Source of the DNA: Planctomycetota bacterium
GTDB lineage: Bacteria > Planctomycetota > Phycisphaerae > Phycisphaerales > SM1A02
DNA: 64,000 bases
Assembly (NCBI GenBank): GCA_009926625.1
Contig: RFON01000008.1
Span: 1 to 64,000 of the forward strand
Direction of reading: 5' to 3'
In this document: piece by piece, positions 55,498-64,000 of the stretch
Layout of the letters: the number at the start of each line of letters is the position of its first letter
Position numbering within the stretch: position 1 is the first letter of the stretch
The notes under the pieces: model-generated
The model's database searches: none
What the model saw: only the letters and a program-made list of their open reading frames with translations
Told to the model about the DNA's origin: nothing
Made by a program: the position numbers and the translations under genes

Positions 55498-58400
55498 GGT
55501 GCGTCTCCTTCTTGCTTCTGCGGCGGTTCGCCAGCATCGCCTTGCGGTGGAACGATCGTGGCACCGCGTTCCTTCATCTGCCGCTCGACTTCTCGGCGCA
55601 GTTCGTCCGCGAGCGCAGCGACCGACTCCTGCCGCCGCATCAACTGCGCGGCTTGATCGGCAAACTCGGGCTTTCCCGCGGCGCTCTTGGTGCGGTCATA
55701 GATTCGCTGCTGCAGGGACCGAATGACCTTCAGCTCGGCGAGCGGAGGGATCGCGGGCTTGTCGCCACCACCACCACCGCCGCCGCCACTTCCGCCGGCT
55801 TGGCTTCCCTCATCCGCAAAGGGGTCCTTCTTCTTCCGCCCTGACTGCCCGAGCGCATCGGCTATCTCGCGCACCGTCTGAAGCACCTCGCGCTGGGCTT
55901 GTGTTGTTGCCTCCACTGGCAAGCCCTTCCGCAGCTCCTCGGAAGCGGTGGAGGAACTTTCCCGCGCCACATCGAGTGCCTCCACGATTGCGGCGGACTT
56001 TCGCACATCCTCAGACGCATCGACGACTTCACGAATCGCTTGGCCAATGCGCTCCTGATCAACACTCAGCCGACGCGCTTCGACGAGTGCACGGCGATCA
56101 CCCGTCACTCCCACGAGCGCACTCGTCGCGTTCCACAGACCTTCCTGGCGGTCCGCGATGTCCGTGAACTTCTTCGCAAGTTCCTGCGCCCGCTGCTGAC
56201 GCTCCTGCTCCTCCGTTCGCCGCTCCTGTTGGCGGACCGCATCAAGCGCTTCGCGAAACAGCGTCGTCGCACGCGATGTCTGCTCTTGACCGATTCCAAC
56301 ATCGATCGGCGAAGCGGCCAATGCCTCGGCCGCGCGGAGTTCGGCCTCCGACCCGCGCTCGACAAGCCGCACAATCCGTTGCATGCTCGATCCACCCGCG
56401 CGAGCCTGGTCAGCGACGGCGGCAGCGTTCACTGCCACATCCGATGCCTCTCGAGCCGCCGCCGGCGATCCCGCCGCCACATCATCCGAACTCGCTGCGA
56501 CCAAGCCACCCACAAGTTCTTGGGCACTTTCCGCCTCGCGCACGATTTGCTCAAGCGCTTGAGCGACTGTGGCCAGCCGTCGCTTGAGCGACTGCGCACG
56601 ACTCGCCTCGCTCTCCTCAAGATCCTGCATCATGCGCTGCACTGTCTGCATGGCGCTTGCAGAAGCCTGCTGCGCGGCATCCATCTTGTTGGCTCGAGTC
56701 GAACGCTCCGCCTGCTCCATTCGAGACTGCAGCGACTCGCTCTGTCCTCGCTGAACTGCCTGACGCAGGGATTGCGCCCGTTCCGGGTCATCGCTTGCAA
56801 CCCTGTCGGCGCGTTGTCGGAGGTCCTCCATCGCCTCGCGCGCCGCTTGCGCCGCATCTCGCGTTGCCTGTGCTGCGCGCTCGAGCCCCGCGAGTTCCTC
56901 TGCACCCAGCTCCGACTCGTTCCGCCCGATCGTCCGAGCCGCCGCGCGCGAGCGTTCCGCATCGGCCTTGGCAATTGCCTCAGCCACTCCCTGCAAGCGC
57001 TGTGATGCAGCGAATGACTCGCGATCGCGGTCGAGCAACTCCGAGAGATCGCTGAGCTCTGAATCCACTTCCTGCTGAGCCGCCTTCGCCTGCTCCATCA
57101 GGCCCGCAACCTCGTTCGAATCCCGCGGGTCGACCACTCCCTTGCTTGCCTCCTGCAGCGCATTCCGCGCGCGGTCACTCTGATCCTGCGCAACATCGGC
57201 GATATCGCCTGCTGCATCGAGGAGGCTCTCGGTCGCATCATCGCGCGCGCCGTTCTGTGCAAGCCTGGTTCGGAGCGAGGCGAGCATCCGCGTCAGTGAA
57301 GTGATGCGCTCACCAACTTCCGCCTGCGGCCTCACTTCGGCCGCAGCATCGTCGTCGCGCTCGATCAGGCTGCGTTGGCGTTCACCTGCCCGCTGTGCAG
57401 CTTGCCGAATCGCTGCAAGCACGCTCCTGGTCTCCTCAGAGAACTGTTCTTCGCTGATGATCTTCAGGCGCCGCGGACTCGATTGAACCGGCGGTCGGCG
57501 AAGACCGTCCGTCTCAAGGGTGTCCACGGCGACGGCAACAACTTCGATGATGTCGCCAGCCTTGCCGCCCGATGAGGAGACATCGAGCACCGTGGTCGTT
57601 TCGACTTCCCGTTGGCCGTCACCCATCGTCGTCGACAAGCGCTGCTGCCACACTGACCCGAGCGATGCATCGATGCTCAATTCGAAGATGCCCACATCAT
57701 CGCGCGTCACTCCCTTCAGTGGAATCGACGCAGTGGCGAGCACCGTTTCATCCGCTTCGGGCAGCGTCATCAGCGGCTCGGGCGGCTGATCATTCCGCAC
57801 ATCCACCGTTGCCTCGATGGATGTGACATTCGAAACCTGATGTTCGTCCCGCAGCATCCAGTCGAGGACGATGCTCTCGCGCGCAGTCCACCGCACGGAC
57901 CATGATTGGTCTGCGCGGGAAAGGATCAGGTCTGCTGGGAACTGTGCCGCGCCCCCATCCGGCCGAGTGCACTCAACGGACGACTTCAGCCATGCTTCAC
58001 GAGCTTCGTCGCTGTCCTCAGGCACGACCGCCGACGCGGTCAAGCGAATCGTCAGTTCACACATCGATCCAGCGAGAATCGGCTCCAACAACCGCCCTTG
58101 CCGCCCCGTGCAGTCACCGAGCGATTGACGGATGATCGGCAATGTGGAGGCATACGCGGGTGGAGTCACCACGATGGATGCTTCGGCGATCCCTGGCGCA
58201 TCACGAAGATCGATTCGCTGCAGTGGCGTTTCCACTTCCGCCGTCAGGAACTGGAACTCCAAGGCATCCACGCCCGCCTCCACCATTCGTTCGAATCGAC
58301 GCTGGCCCTGATGAACCATGGCGATTCGCTCCCACGGGCCAACGGTGTCGCCGCGAAGCCGCCGAAGGCGAACCCAGACCAAGTCGGACTCGACATCACC

Positions 58401-59045
58401 TCGCACGAGTTCGACCGCGAGTGGCAGGGCAACCTCACGCGGATGATGCGTTGCGACCACCGCTGATCGCAGTTCGGTTCTCGCGGGCCAGTCCATCGCC
58501 ACCCACGGCGCAAGGAGTCGCACGACCCCTGTCGTGGCGAGTTGCGGCACAAGCACCGCCGCGCTCGTCCATGCTGCGATCAACAGCGCCAACAATTGAA
58601 GCTCTCGCTTCAGCCGCTTGGTGCGCACCAGTGATTGCACCGCGTCGACCGGCACTTGGTCCGCTGCCGACCCAGCGACCGACAATGCGAATGGGCTCTG
58701 CTGCCACATGGGGTCGGTGGACAACTCGACCCCAGACGCAATGATGCCCTTCGATGCAGGCAACTGTCGTTCCAGTTCGAGCGCAAGTTGGACACGCCGA
58801 GGTGGCGGCAACAGGGAGGGGCGGACCTTGTTCCGAAAGCGCCACAGACCGAAGGCGACTAGGGCACCAAGCAACAACCAGCGCATGCCAGGTGGAAAGC
58901 GAAACGCTGCGTCAAGAATGACACACCCCGATGCAACCGCAATCACTGCCCGCGCCATCGCTGCGAGCGCGGCGCCCACGCGGACGCGGCGAATTCGCCG
59001 AGCCGTTGCGTCAAGACTGCGGATCAGGGCGGTGATTTCGGACAT
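55494..59045 (-). CDS. large membrane coiled-coil protein, DUF4175-like
   Basis: 1183 residues. N-terminal helices (about residues 25-75 and near 150) embed it in the membrane, an Ig-like/VWA-associated region follows, and residues about 500-1100 are almost continuous Arg/Glu/Ala/Gln coiled coil. A Gly-rich linker precedes a C-terminal helix (LAELKVIRSLQQRIYDRTKS). DUF4175-type proteins accompany Bat operons in planctomycetes and related groups. It overlaps the next gene by ATGA. Confidence 0.82.
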   Translation of the reverse strand: MSEITALIRSLDATARRIRRVRVGAALAAMARAVIAVASGCVILDAAFRFPPGMRWLLLGALVAFGLWRFRNKVRPSLLPPPRRVQLALELERQLPASKGIIASGVELSTDPMWQQSPFALSVAGSAADQVPVDAVQSLVRTKRLKRELQLLALLIAAWTSAAVLVPQLATTGVVRLLAPWVAMDWPARTELRSAVVATHHPREVALPLAVELVRGDVESDLVWVRLRRLRGDTVGPWERIAMVHQGQRRFERMVEAGVDALEFQFLTAEVETPLQRIDLRDAPGIAEASIVVTPPAYASTLPIIRQSLGDCTGRQGRLLEPILAGSMCELTIRLTASAVVPEDSDEAREAWLKSSVECTRPDGGAAQFPADLILSRADQSWSVRWTARESIVLDWMLRDEHQVSNVTSIEATVDVRNDQPPEPLMTLPEADETVLATASIPLKGVTRDDVGIFELSIDASLGSVWQQRLSTTMGDGQREVETTTVLDVSSSGGKAGDIIEVVAVAVDTLETDGLRRPPVQSSPRRLKIISEEQFSEETRSVLAAIRQAAQRAGERQRSLIERDDDAAAEVRPQAEVGERITSLTRMLASLRTRLAQNGARDDATESLLDAAGDIADVAQDQSDRARNALQEASKGVVDPRDSNEVAGLMEQAKAAQQEVDSELSDLSELLDRDRESFAASQRLQGVAEAIAKADAERSRAAARTIGRNESELGAEELAGLERAAQATRDAAQAAREAMEDLRQRADRVASDDPERAQSLRQAVQRGQSESLQSRMEQAERSTRANKMDAAQQASASAMQTVQRMMQDLEESEASRAQSLKRRLATVAQALEQIVREAESAQELVGGLVAASSDDVAAGSPAAAREASDVAVNAAAVADQARAGGSSMQRIVRLVERGSEAELRAAEALAASPIDVGIGQEQTSRATTLFREALDAVRQQERRTEEQERQQRAQELAKKFTDIADRQEGLWNATSALVGVTGDRRALVEARRLSVDQERIGQAIREVVDASEDVRKSAAIVEALDVARESSSTASEELRKGLPVEATTQAQREVLQTVREIADALGQSGRKKKDPFADEGSQAGGSGGGGGGGGDKPAIPPLAELKVIRSLQQRIYDRTKSAAGKPEFADQAAQLMRRQESVAALADELRREVERQMKERGATIVPPQGDAGEPPQKQEGDAP

Positions 59046-59063
59046 GTTGAAGTATCGAAAATC

Positions 59064-61349
59064 CTACGCAAGGCGCAAAAGACGACGCCCCACAAGTTCG
59101 GCAAAGATCAGTGCAAAAACGATGAGAATCGCAGCAGGGCTGTTCCAAAGTGGATCCACGATGGCACGCTCCGACACGGATGAACGCTTGGGAAGAACCC
59201 GCTTCAGCTTCGCCAGATCGTTGGGCTGGATCATGACGCCACCAGTCCGCGCTGCGAGATCCGAGAGCAGCGTGTGGTCGGCCTGCGGCTGCCCGAGCTC
59301 CATGTCCCGCCGCGTCACATCAACGATGAGCTCGCGCGATCCGATCCGCGCTGAATCAACGCGAACGCGGCATCGACCCGCGGCGCTCGGCGTCCAGTTG
59401 CCGATCCAACCGTTCCCCTCGCGAATGAGCGGAATGACTGCACGCGATCCACGCCGCGGCCCTTCCATTTCCTCGATCTGCGCCTCGAGTGGACCATCGC
59501 CCACCGTTTCTGCCTCCACTGCTTCGCGCGCATCAAGGCGAACGATCGCCGACAGTCCCGTCTCCGGCCGCCGCGGTTCCACCGAAAGCCTGAACGCATC
59601 ACCCGACTCAGGCGCACTCCCTCGTGACAACATTCGGATCAACTGAATCCAGAATCGCTCCTGGAATGACTCGCCCACGCCATGCCGCCAACGCCATGTC
59701 TCATCCGTTCCCACATAGACGACTTGTCCAGCTCCATATCGCATCGATATCACGAGCGGCCATGTTGCGCCCGAAGCGCCGCGCGCAAGGCCAAGCACCT
59801 CGGCTGACGGCTTGAGCGTGCTCATGTCGATTCGCTGCGCCCACTCCAAATGTCCACGCGTTCCGTCTGGTGAGAGGGCCGCCGGCCATGGACTCCTCGC
59901 CTCTTCACCGAGCCGAAGCACGCCAGCCCGACTCGCTGCTGGTGTCGGTTGCATGTGAACGCGCTCATCATGGCGCTCGGGGTTTGACCGCATCGGCAGC
60001 AGATCGTCGAGCGGCGTTGCTCGCCATGACATCGGCGTCGATCGCTCGCCAGCGATCCACAGCAGCCCCGCGCCATGATCACCGACGGCGTATCGGATCT
60101 CTTCTGCCTGTAAATCGGAGATGCTGCCGCTTGGCACATCGCCAATGACGAAGAGGTCGAAGTCTGCAAACTCCTCGCGTGTGCGTGGAAGCCGCTCGAG
60201 CGGTGCATTGCCTTCCTGCGCGAAGTCGCGGTCGGCGGAGAGGAGCATCACGGAACTCTCAAGCAACTCCTCGCGCACCAGCAGGTTCTTGAGGTAGCGA
60301 TACTCCCATCGCGGATAGCCCTCGATGTACAGCGCTCGCAGCGGACGATCCACGAAGTCCACGGTGACCGTCGCTTCATTGTTCATCGCCACAAGATCGC
60401 TGCCTGTCCCAGTCACACGGATGCGCCATGTGTTCGGTCCCGCTCGCTCGCCGGCGGCGGTCAGCACTGTCTCGCACCGACCCTCCCTGAAATCAGCTTC
60501 CGTGAGTTCCACTTGGTCCACAACCTTGCCCGTCGTCTCGTTCAGCAACTCGACCCGCACAGGTCCGCGCACGGAACCACCCGTGGAACGAATCACCGCC
60601 GTGAAGGGCAACTGATCCCTGACGAACGCACTTGCGGGCGCTGCCGCCTCCGCCACGGCGAGATCGACCACGGGCTCCGATGCCCCGAGAGGGATGGGGA
60701 AGAGAGGGATTGCACGCGCCTGCAGTTGACGAAACACGCTTTGATCAAGCGGGCGCGTTGCGCGTCCGTCACTGATCAACACTATTCCGCTTGCGGGTCT
60801 CCCCGCAAGCCGACTCAGCGCAGCCTCGATCGGAAGATTGAGATCCGTGTCCCACCCATCGGCAGGACCTGGTTCACGCCGCTCCACTTCACGAGTTGTG
60901 CCATCGAAACCAATCCACACGACCACACGGCCATCGCTGACTTCATCCCATGTTTGATCCGCAAGGATCTCGAGCGCCTGCGATTCGCGTGATTGGCGGG
61001 TTCCGACCGCGGATGGCGCGTCCTCGATGCTGAGGCTTCGACTGCGGTCCACGAGCACCGCGACCCAGTCAGGCTTGCTTTCGAGGATCGGCAGTCGGAG
61101 CAGTGGACCTGCCAAGAGCGCAACCAAGAACACGATGGTCAGTGCGCGAAGTGCTCCGAGCCAGACTCGTAGTCGCTTGCTGCCGGCCAGCCCCTGATAC
61201 GAAAACACTGCGACCGACAACCCAACGGTCACCACCAATAACCAGATCCAAGGCTCAAGTGGGCGTTGCCAGGCGAACTCGAGTCCAGTCGCGTCGCTTG
61301 GAATGATGTCGACGCCGAGCAGCCAGCGCAGCATGCTGCTCGCGGTCAT
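59064..61349 (-). CDS. membrane-anchored VWA/glutamine-amidotransferase-like protein
   Basis: 761 residues from ATG 61349, overlapping the BatA stop as ATGA. Two N-terminal helices, then a VWA-like segment VAVLVDRSRSLSIEDA whose DRSRS resembles a MIDAS. Immunoglobulin-like strands follow. A class-I-amidotransferase-like domain begins near LYIEGYPRWEYRYLKNLL. One C-terminal helix (AAILIVFALIFAELVG) closes it. This layout is common for the third gene of planctomycete Bat operons. Confidence 0.85.
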   Translation of the reverse strand: MTASSMLRWLLGVDIIPSDATGLEFAWQRPLEPWIWLLVVTVGLSVAVFSYQGLAGSKRLRVWLGALRALTIVFLVALLAGPLLRLPILESKPDWVAVLVDRSRSLSIEDAPSAVGTRQSRESQALEILADQTWDEVSDGRVVVWIGFDGTTREVERREPGPADGWDTDLNLPIEAALSRLAGRPASGIVLISDGRATRPLDQSVFRQLQARAIPLFPIPLGASEPVVDLAVAEAAAPASAFVRDQLPFTAVIRSTGGSVRGPVRVELLNETTGKVVDQVELTEADFREGRCETVLTAAGERAGPNTWRIRVTGTGSDLVAMNNEATVTVDFVDRPLRALYIEGYPRWEYRYLKNLLVREELLESSVMLLSADRDFAQEGNAPLERLPRTREEFADFDLFVIGDVPSGSISDLQAEEIRYAVGDHGAGLLWIAGERSTPMSWRATPLDDLLPMRSNPERHDERVHMQPTPAASRAGVLRLGEEARSPWPAALSPDGTRGHLEWAQRIDMSTLKPSAEVLGLARGASGATWPLVISMRYGAGQVVYVGTDETWRWRHGVGESFQERFWIQLIRMLSRGSAPESGDAFRLSVEPRRPETGLSAIVRLDAREAVEAETVGDGPLEAQIEEMEGPRRGSRAVIPLIREGNGWIGNWTPSAAGRCRVRVDSARIGSRELIVDVTRRDMELGQPQADHTLLSDLAARTGGVMIQPNDLAKLKRVLPKRSSVSERAIVDPLWNSPAAILIVFALIFAELVGRRLLRLA

Positions 61350-63556
61350 GGCTCCACTCCTCGAAGCGCACTTGAAGTTGCACCCGCCGATGCCCTTCGA
61401 GCCAGCGCCGACTCGGCAAGGAGAGCGAGGATCGCTGCCGCAAAGAGCCATGGCGCAAGCGATACGCCATCGAGTGCCGCTGCAACCGGCAACTCCGTCT
61501 CGCCGCCTCGTTCAACGGGCACTCCAGGTGCAGCGGCGATTGCACGCTCAACGGTCGGCGGATCAGGAATGATGGCATCCACACGATCGAACAGCGTGAC
61601 GACTTCACCGCTCGATGTCGGTCGAACCGATGCCGAGCGCAAGTCAACATTGGCCACGAGCCAGGCAATCCGTCGGCCGCGCGCATCGACCGCTCGGTAG
61701 ACGCCGGGGACCTGCAGTGGTTGCGCTGCCTTCCCATCCGCATCAAGCGGAATGACCTTGGCTTCCGGCAGGCCGCTTGCAGACAGGGACAGCGTTGGTT
61801 CGAGCGCGATCGCTCCCGGCATGTTCACGGTGCTGCCGATCCGTTCGACGGTCGCCCGTTCAACGCGAGCAAGCGACTGTCGCAGGACTTCCTGAACGAG
61901 CGGCACCATGAGCGGCTTCGTCGGCAGTGATGTCCAGTCCGTCACCATGGCCGTCGACATCAGTAGGACACAACCACGGCAGTCTGTTGGTTGAGCGTGG
62001 ACCAACAGTGGCGATCCATCACTCAGTGAAAGCACCACTTCGCCTGTGTTGGCGGGAACGCGCACGGAAAGGGACTCGCTGACCACCACGGGCTGGAGCA
62101 GCGTGTCGAGTTCAGCGCCGAGCTGTGAAAGCAGGGGGCTCGGTGTTTGCCCAGCTTCGATCCTGCGGTCCGAAGGATCATCGGCTGCAGCGCGCCCTGG
62201 TTTCGGCCGGGCTCGATCAATCACCCACCCAAGCGCGAATGCTCGTTGGAAGTCTGCGCTCCAGGTGATCGACCTGTTCGCTGGTGCAAACACCCAGACC
62301 ACGAGCCCTTCGCGGACAGCTTGAGCCAACACATTCCATCCTGCGGCATCCATGCTGTCTGGACGCAACAACATCACCGCCCGCACACCGCGAAGGCGCG
62401 CTGCATCGAGTGCCGCAGGATCTGTCGCGTCGACGGTGATGTCCGTCCCCTCCACGGGCGTCAGTGCCCGCATCATCCATGTTGCTGCAGTGTCTTCTTG
62501 TTTGTCGGATTGTTCGGGAAGCGCACGATCGACCAACAGCACACGAATCGATCCAGCACCAGAGACAACGCCGTAGACAGCATTGTCTGCTGGTTGCCCG
62601 TCGCTCTCCATGATCTTCGCCTCGACGGCGAGATCTGTTTGTTGTGCACCCATCGATGCCGTGATCGTTCCATCGACTTGTGCGAGCATCTGTCCCGCAT
62701 CCCAGTCGAGCCGCAGCGTGCTCGGTGGTCCTCCATCCGTTCGCACCTCAATCGTTGATGTCGACCGCGGCAGGCTCGTGCCATCCCTTTGCAGCCTCAC
62801 CCGAAGTGGGTGGAGATCTCGACTCGGTAGTGGTCCCGATGAACGCGTCTCGACGGCGAGCGCCTGCACATTCAACGGTTGGTCCGATTGCGGCTCATAG
62901 AGCACGGCTGCGGCGCGCCTTCCAGTTGTCGGAGCCGACTCCTTCGATCGGTCAGAACCGATGGATCCGGCGCGAAAATCGCTGAGGATGATCACATCGC
63001 GCCCACCTTCGCTTGCGCTGCGTGCCGCCGCCACGACATCAGAGCCTTCGAGCGATGCTTCTGCAAGCATCAACTCCGACCGCACCGCATCGAGATCACC
63101 CGATGGAGGCCAAACCATCGCGCGCGATCCAACACCTCGAAGGATTCCCACACGATCCCCCGGCGCGCATCGGTCGATGACTCCGATTGCCCGCTTCCGA
63201 GCGTCCTCCCATGCGGTGGTTCCTCCGCGCACGACTTGCTGGGCAACGCCGTCATCAAGGACGATCGCGCGTTCACGAACCTGCGACTGCACGGCGAACT
63301 CCTGCTCCGATGACTTCCGAAGGAGTGGACCCGCAATGGCAAGCCCAGCCGCGAGGACCAGGATGCAGCGCACCACAAGCAGGATCCACTGATCGAAGCG
63401 GCGTGTCCGCGCCGTTCGTTCAAGGGCACGCTTGAGAAGTGCCATCGCCGCCCATTCGACCGGTTGATGCTTGCGTCGCAGGAAGAAGTGGATCAGGATC
63501 GGTGCTGCGACGCCCGCAACGGCAGCAACGGCAAGCCCAAGCGATGCGAAAGTCAT
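61346..63556 (-). CDS. BatA-like membrane VWA protein
   Basis: 736 residues. N-terminal BatA domain: membrane helix, then PILIHFFLRRKHQPVEWAAMALLKRAL, a second helix (ILLVVRCILVLAAGLAIAGPLL), then a VWA-like domain whose MIDAS is degenerate (VLDDGVAQQ). A C-terminal helix (APWLFAAAILALLAE) anchors it. Bat proteins belong to the MoxR-DUF58-BatA stress systems. Overlaps both neighbours by ATGA. Confidence 0.88.
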   Translation of the reverse strand: MTFASLGLAVAAVAGVAAPILIHFFLRRKHQPVEWAAMALLKRALERTARTRRFDQWILLVVRCILVLAAGLAIAGPLLRKSSEQEFAVQSQVRERAIVLDDGVAQQVVRGGTTAWEDARKRAIGVIDRCAPGDRVGILRGVGSRAMVWPPSGDLDAVRSELMLAEASLEGSDVVAAARSASEGGRDVIILSDFRAGSIGSDRSKESAPTTGRRAAAVLYEPQSDQPLNVQALAVETRSSGPLPSRDLHPLRVRLQRDGTSLPRSTSTIEVRTDGGPPSTLRLDWDAGQMLAQVDGTITASMGAQQTDLAVEAKIMESDGQPADNAVYGVVSGAGSIRVLLVDRALPEQSDKQEDTAATWMMRALTPVEGTDITVDATDPAALDAARLRGVRAVMLLRPDSMDAAGWNVLAQAVREGLVVWVFAPANRSITWSADFQRAFALGWVIDRARPKPGRAAADDPSDRRIEAGQTPSPLLSQLGAELDTLLQPVVVSESLSVRVPANTGEVVLSLSDGSPLLVHAQPTDCRGCVLLMSTAMVTDWTSLPTKPLMVPLVQEVLRQSLARVERATVERIGSTVNMPGAIALEPTLSLSASGLPEAKVIPLDADGKAAQPLQVPGVYRAVDARGRRIAWLVANVDLRSASVRPTSSGEVVTLFDRVDAIIPDPPTVERAIAAAPGVPVERGGETELPVAAALDGVSLAPWLFAAAILALLAESALARRASAGATSSALRGVEP

Positions 63557-64000
63557 CCCCGAATCCTCCGCCGCAGGATTGCCTCGCGGCGCGCCAACAG
63601 TGACGAGAGGATCGGTCCAACGGATTCATGCGAATCGAACACCTCCAGATCGAAGCGGAAACTCCGCGCGATGCGGTCCATGTCGTTGAGGTGCTTCTCC
63701 AGTTCTGCGAGGTACGCGGCTCGGATCTTCCGCGTCTCCACCTCCAGTTGCGGTTCCCCCTCCAATCCAACGAACGCAGCATCCACATCCATGTTGAATG
63801 TTCGTTCGGCGTGATCGAGCACTGTGACGAGAATCACATCGTGCCCACGATGACCGAGGCGCGAGAGCGCCGATTGGATGACTGCGGGAGGCGCCAAGAA
63901 GTCGGAGATGATGATGAAGAGCGTGTGGTGCGGATTCTGGCTGACCGCCTGATCAGCCACGCGTTCCCAAGCCACCGCGGATTCGACTGGATCAGCCGCG
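63553..64000 (-). CDS. DUF58 domain protein, truncated by window edge
   Basis: The frame is open to the right edge; 149 residues of the C-terminus are seen. VWA-like core strands HTLFIIISDFLAPP and GHDVILVTVLDHAER, then a C-terminal helix pair (RKIRAAYLAELEKHLNDMDR, RSFRFDLEVFDSHE) typical of DUF58. It is the usual partner of MoxR AAA ATPases, which should lie just outside the window. Stop overlaps the BatA start (ATGA). Confidence 0.88.
   Translation of the reverse strand, partial: AADPVESAVAWERVADQAVSQNPHHTLFIIISDFLAPPAVIQSALSRLGHRGHDVILVTVLDHAERTFNMDVDAAFVGLEGEPQLEVETRKIRAAYLAELEKHLNDMDRIARSFRFDLEVFDSHESVGPILSSLLARREAILRRRIRG

Overview
The window is high-GC, densely coded bacterial chromosome with no rRNA, tRNA, CRISPR array or insertion sequence that I can see. 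It most resembles Planctomycetota, probably class Phycisphaerae. The reasons are a secreted protein with a dockerin-like, Asp-rich C-terminus ending in LANWG, an aerotolerance (Bat/DUF58) operon carrying long coiled-coil and squalene-repeat proteins, ExbD-like proteins with an FLDALCN-type membrane segment, an oversized signal peptidase I, and many secreted proteins cut as A^Q. This placement is inference from protein style, not from a marker gene.

Layout. 1-9769 is housekeeping: gluQ, tmk and yggS on the minus strand, then gpmI, a hypothetical, der, a PSP1/RicT-like gene, lepB and an EamA transporter on the plus strand. 9702-20017 (minus) is a seven-gene operon: zinc-ribbon TRAFAC-type GTPase, GAP1-like membrane protein, secreted protein, 1043-residue single-pass protein, ExbB/TolQ/MotA-like channel and two ExbD/TolR-like proteins. 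I regard it as the most interesting system here. 20113-24584 holds an orphan membrane protein and a YceI/von Willebrand pair. 24711-26357 holds parB with two parS-like sites, and a STAS protein. 26410-32049 holds a beta-CASP nuclease, a cupredoxin, a nucleotide-sugar dehydrogenase, three small secreted proteins and deoC. 32072-42207 holds a secreted metzincin, a small RGG-like protein, a CDF transporter and a five-gene efflux/ThuA/membrane operon. 42208-43095 is the only long gene-free stretch; it is rich in inverted repeats and polypyrimidine repeats. 43096-45460 is a pair of aldehyde dehydrogenases resembling a split ALDH16. 45504-52810 carries SOUL, a ROK kinase, lgt, trpD, mscS and comEC. 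52400-64000 (minus) is the extended Bat operon, running off the right edge.

Expression signals. Genes that head transcription units repeatedly show a TANNNT hexamer 6-12 nt before the start codon (15 clear cases) and usually no Shine-Dalgarno sequence. This indicates leaderless or very short-leader transcripts. Genes inside operons are joined by ATGA/GTGA overlaps, and several have GGAG-type ribosome sites instead. Several start codons were chosen with these signals, so a number of starts differ from the longest open frame.
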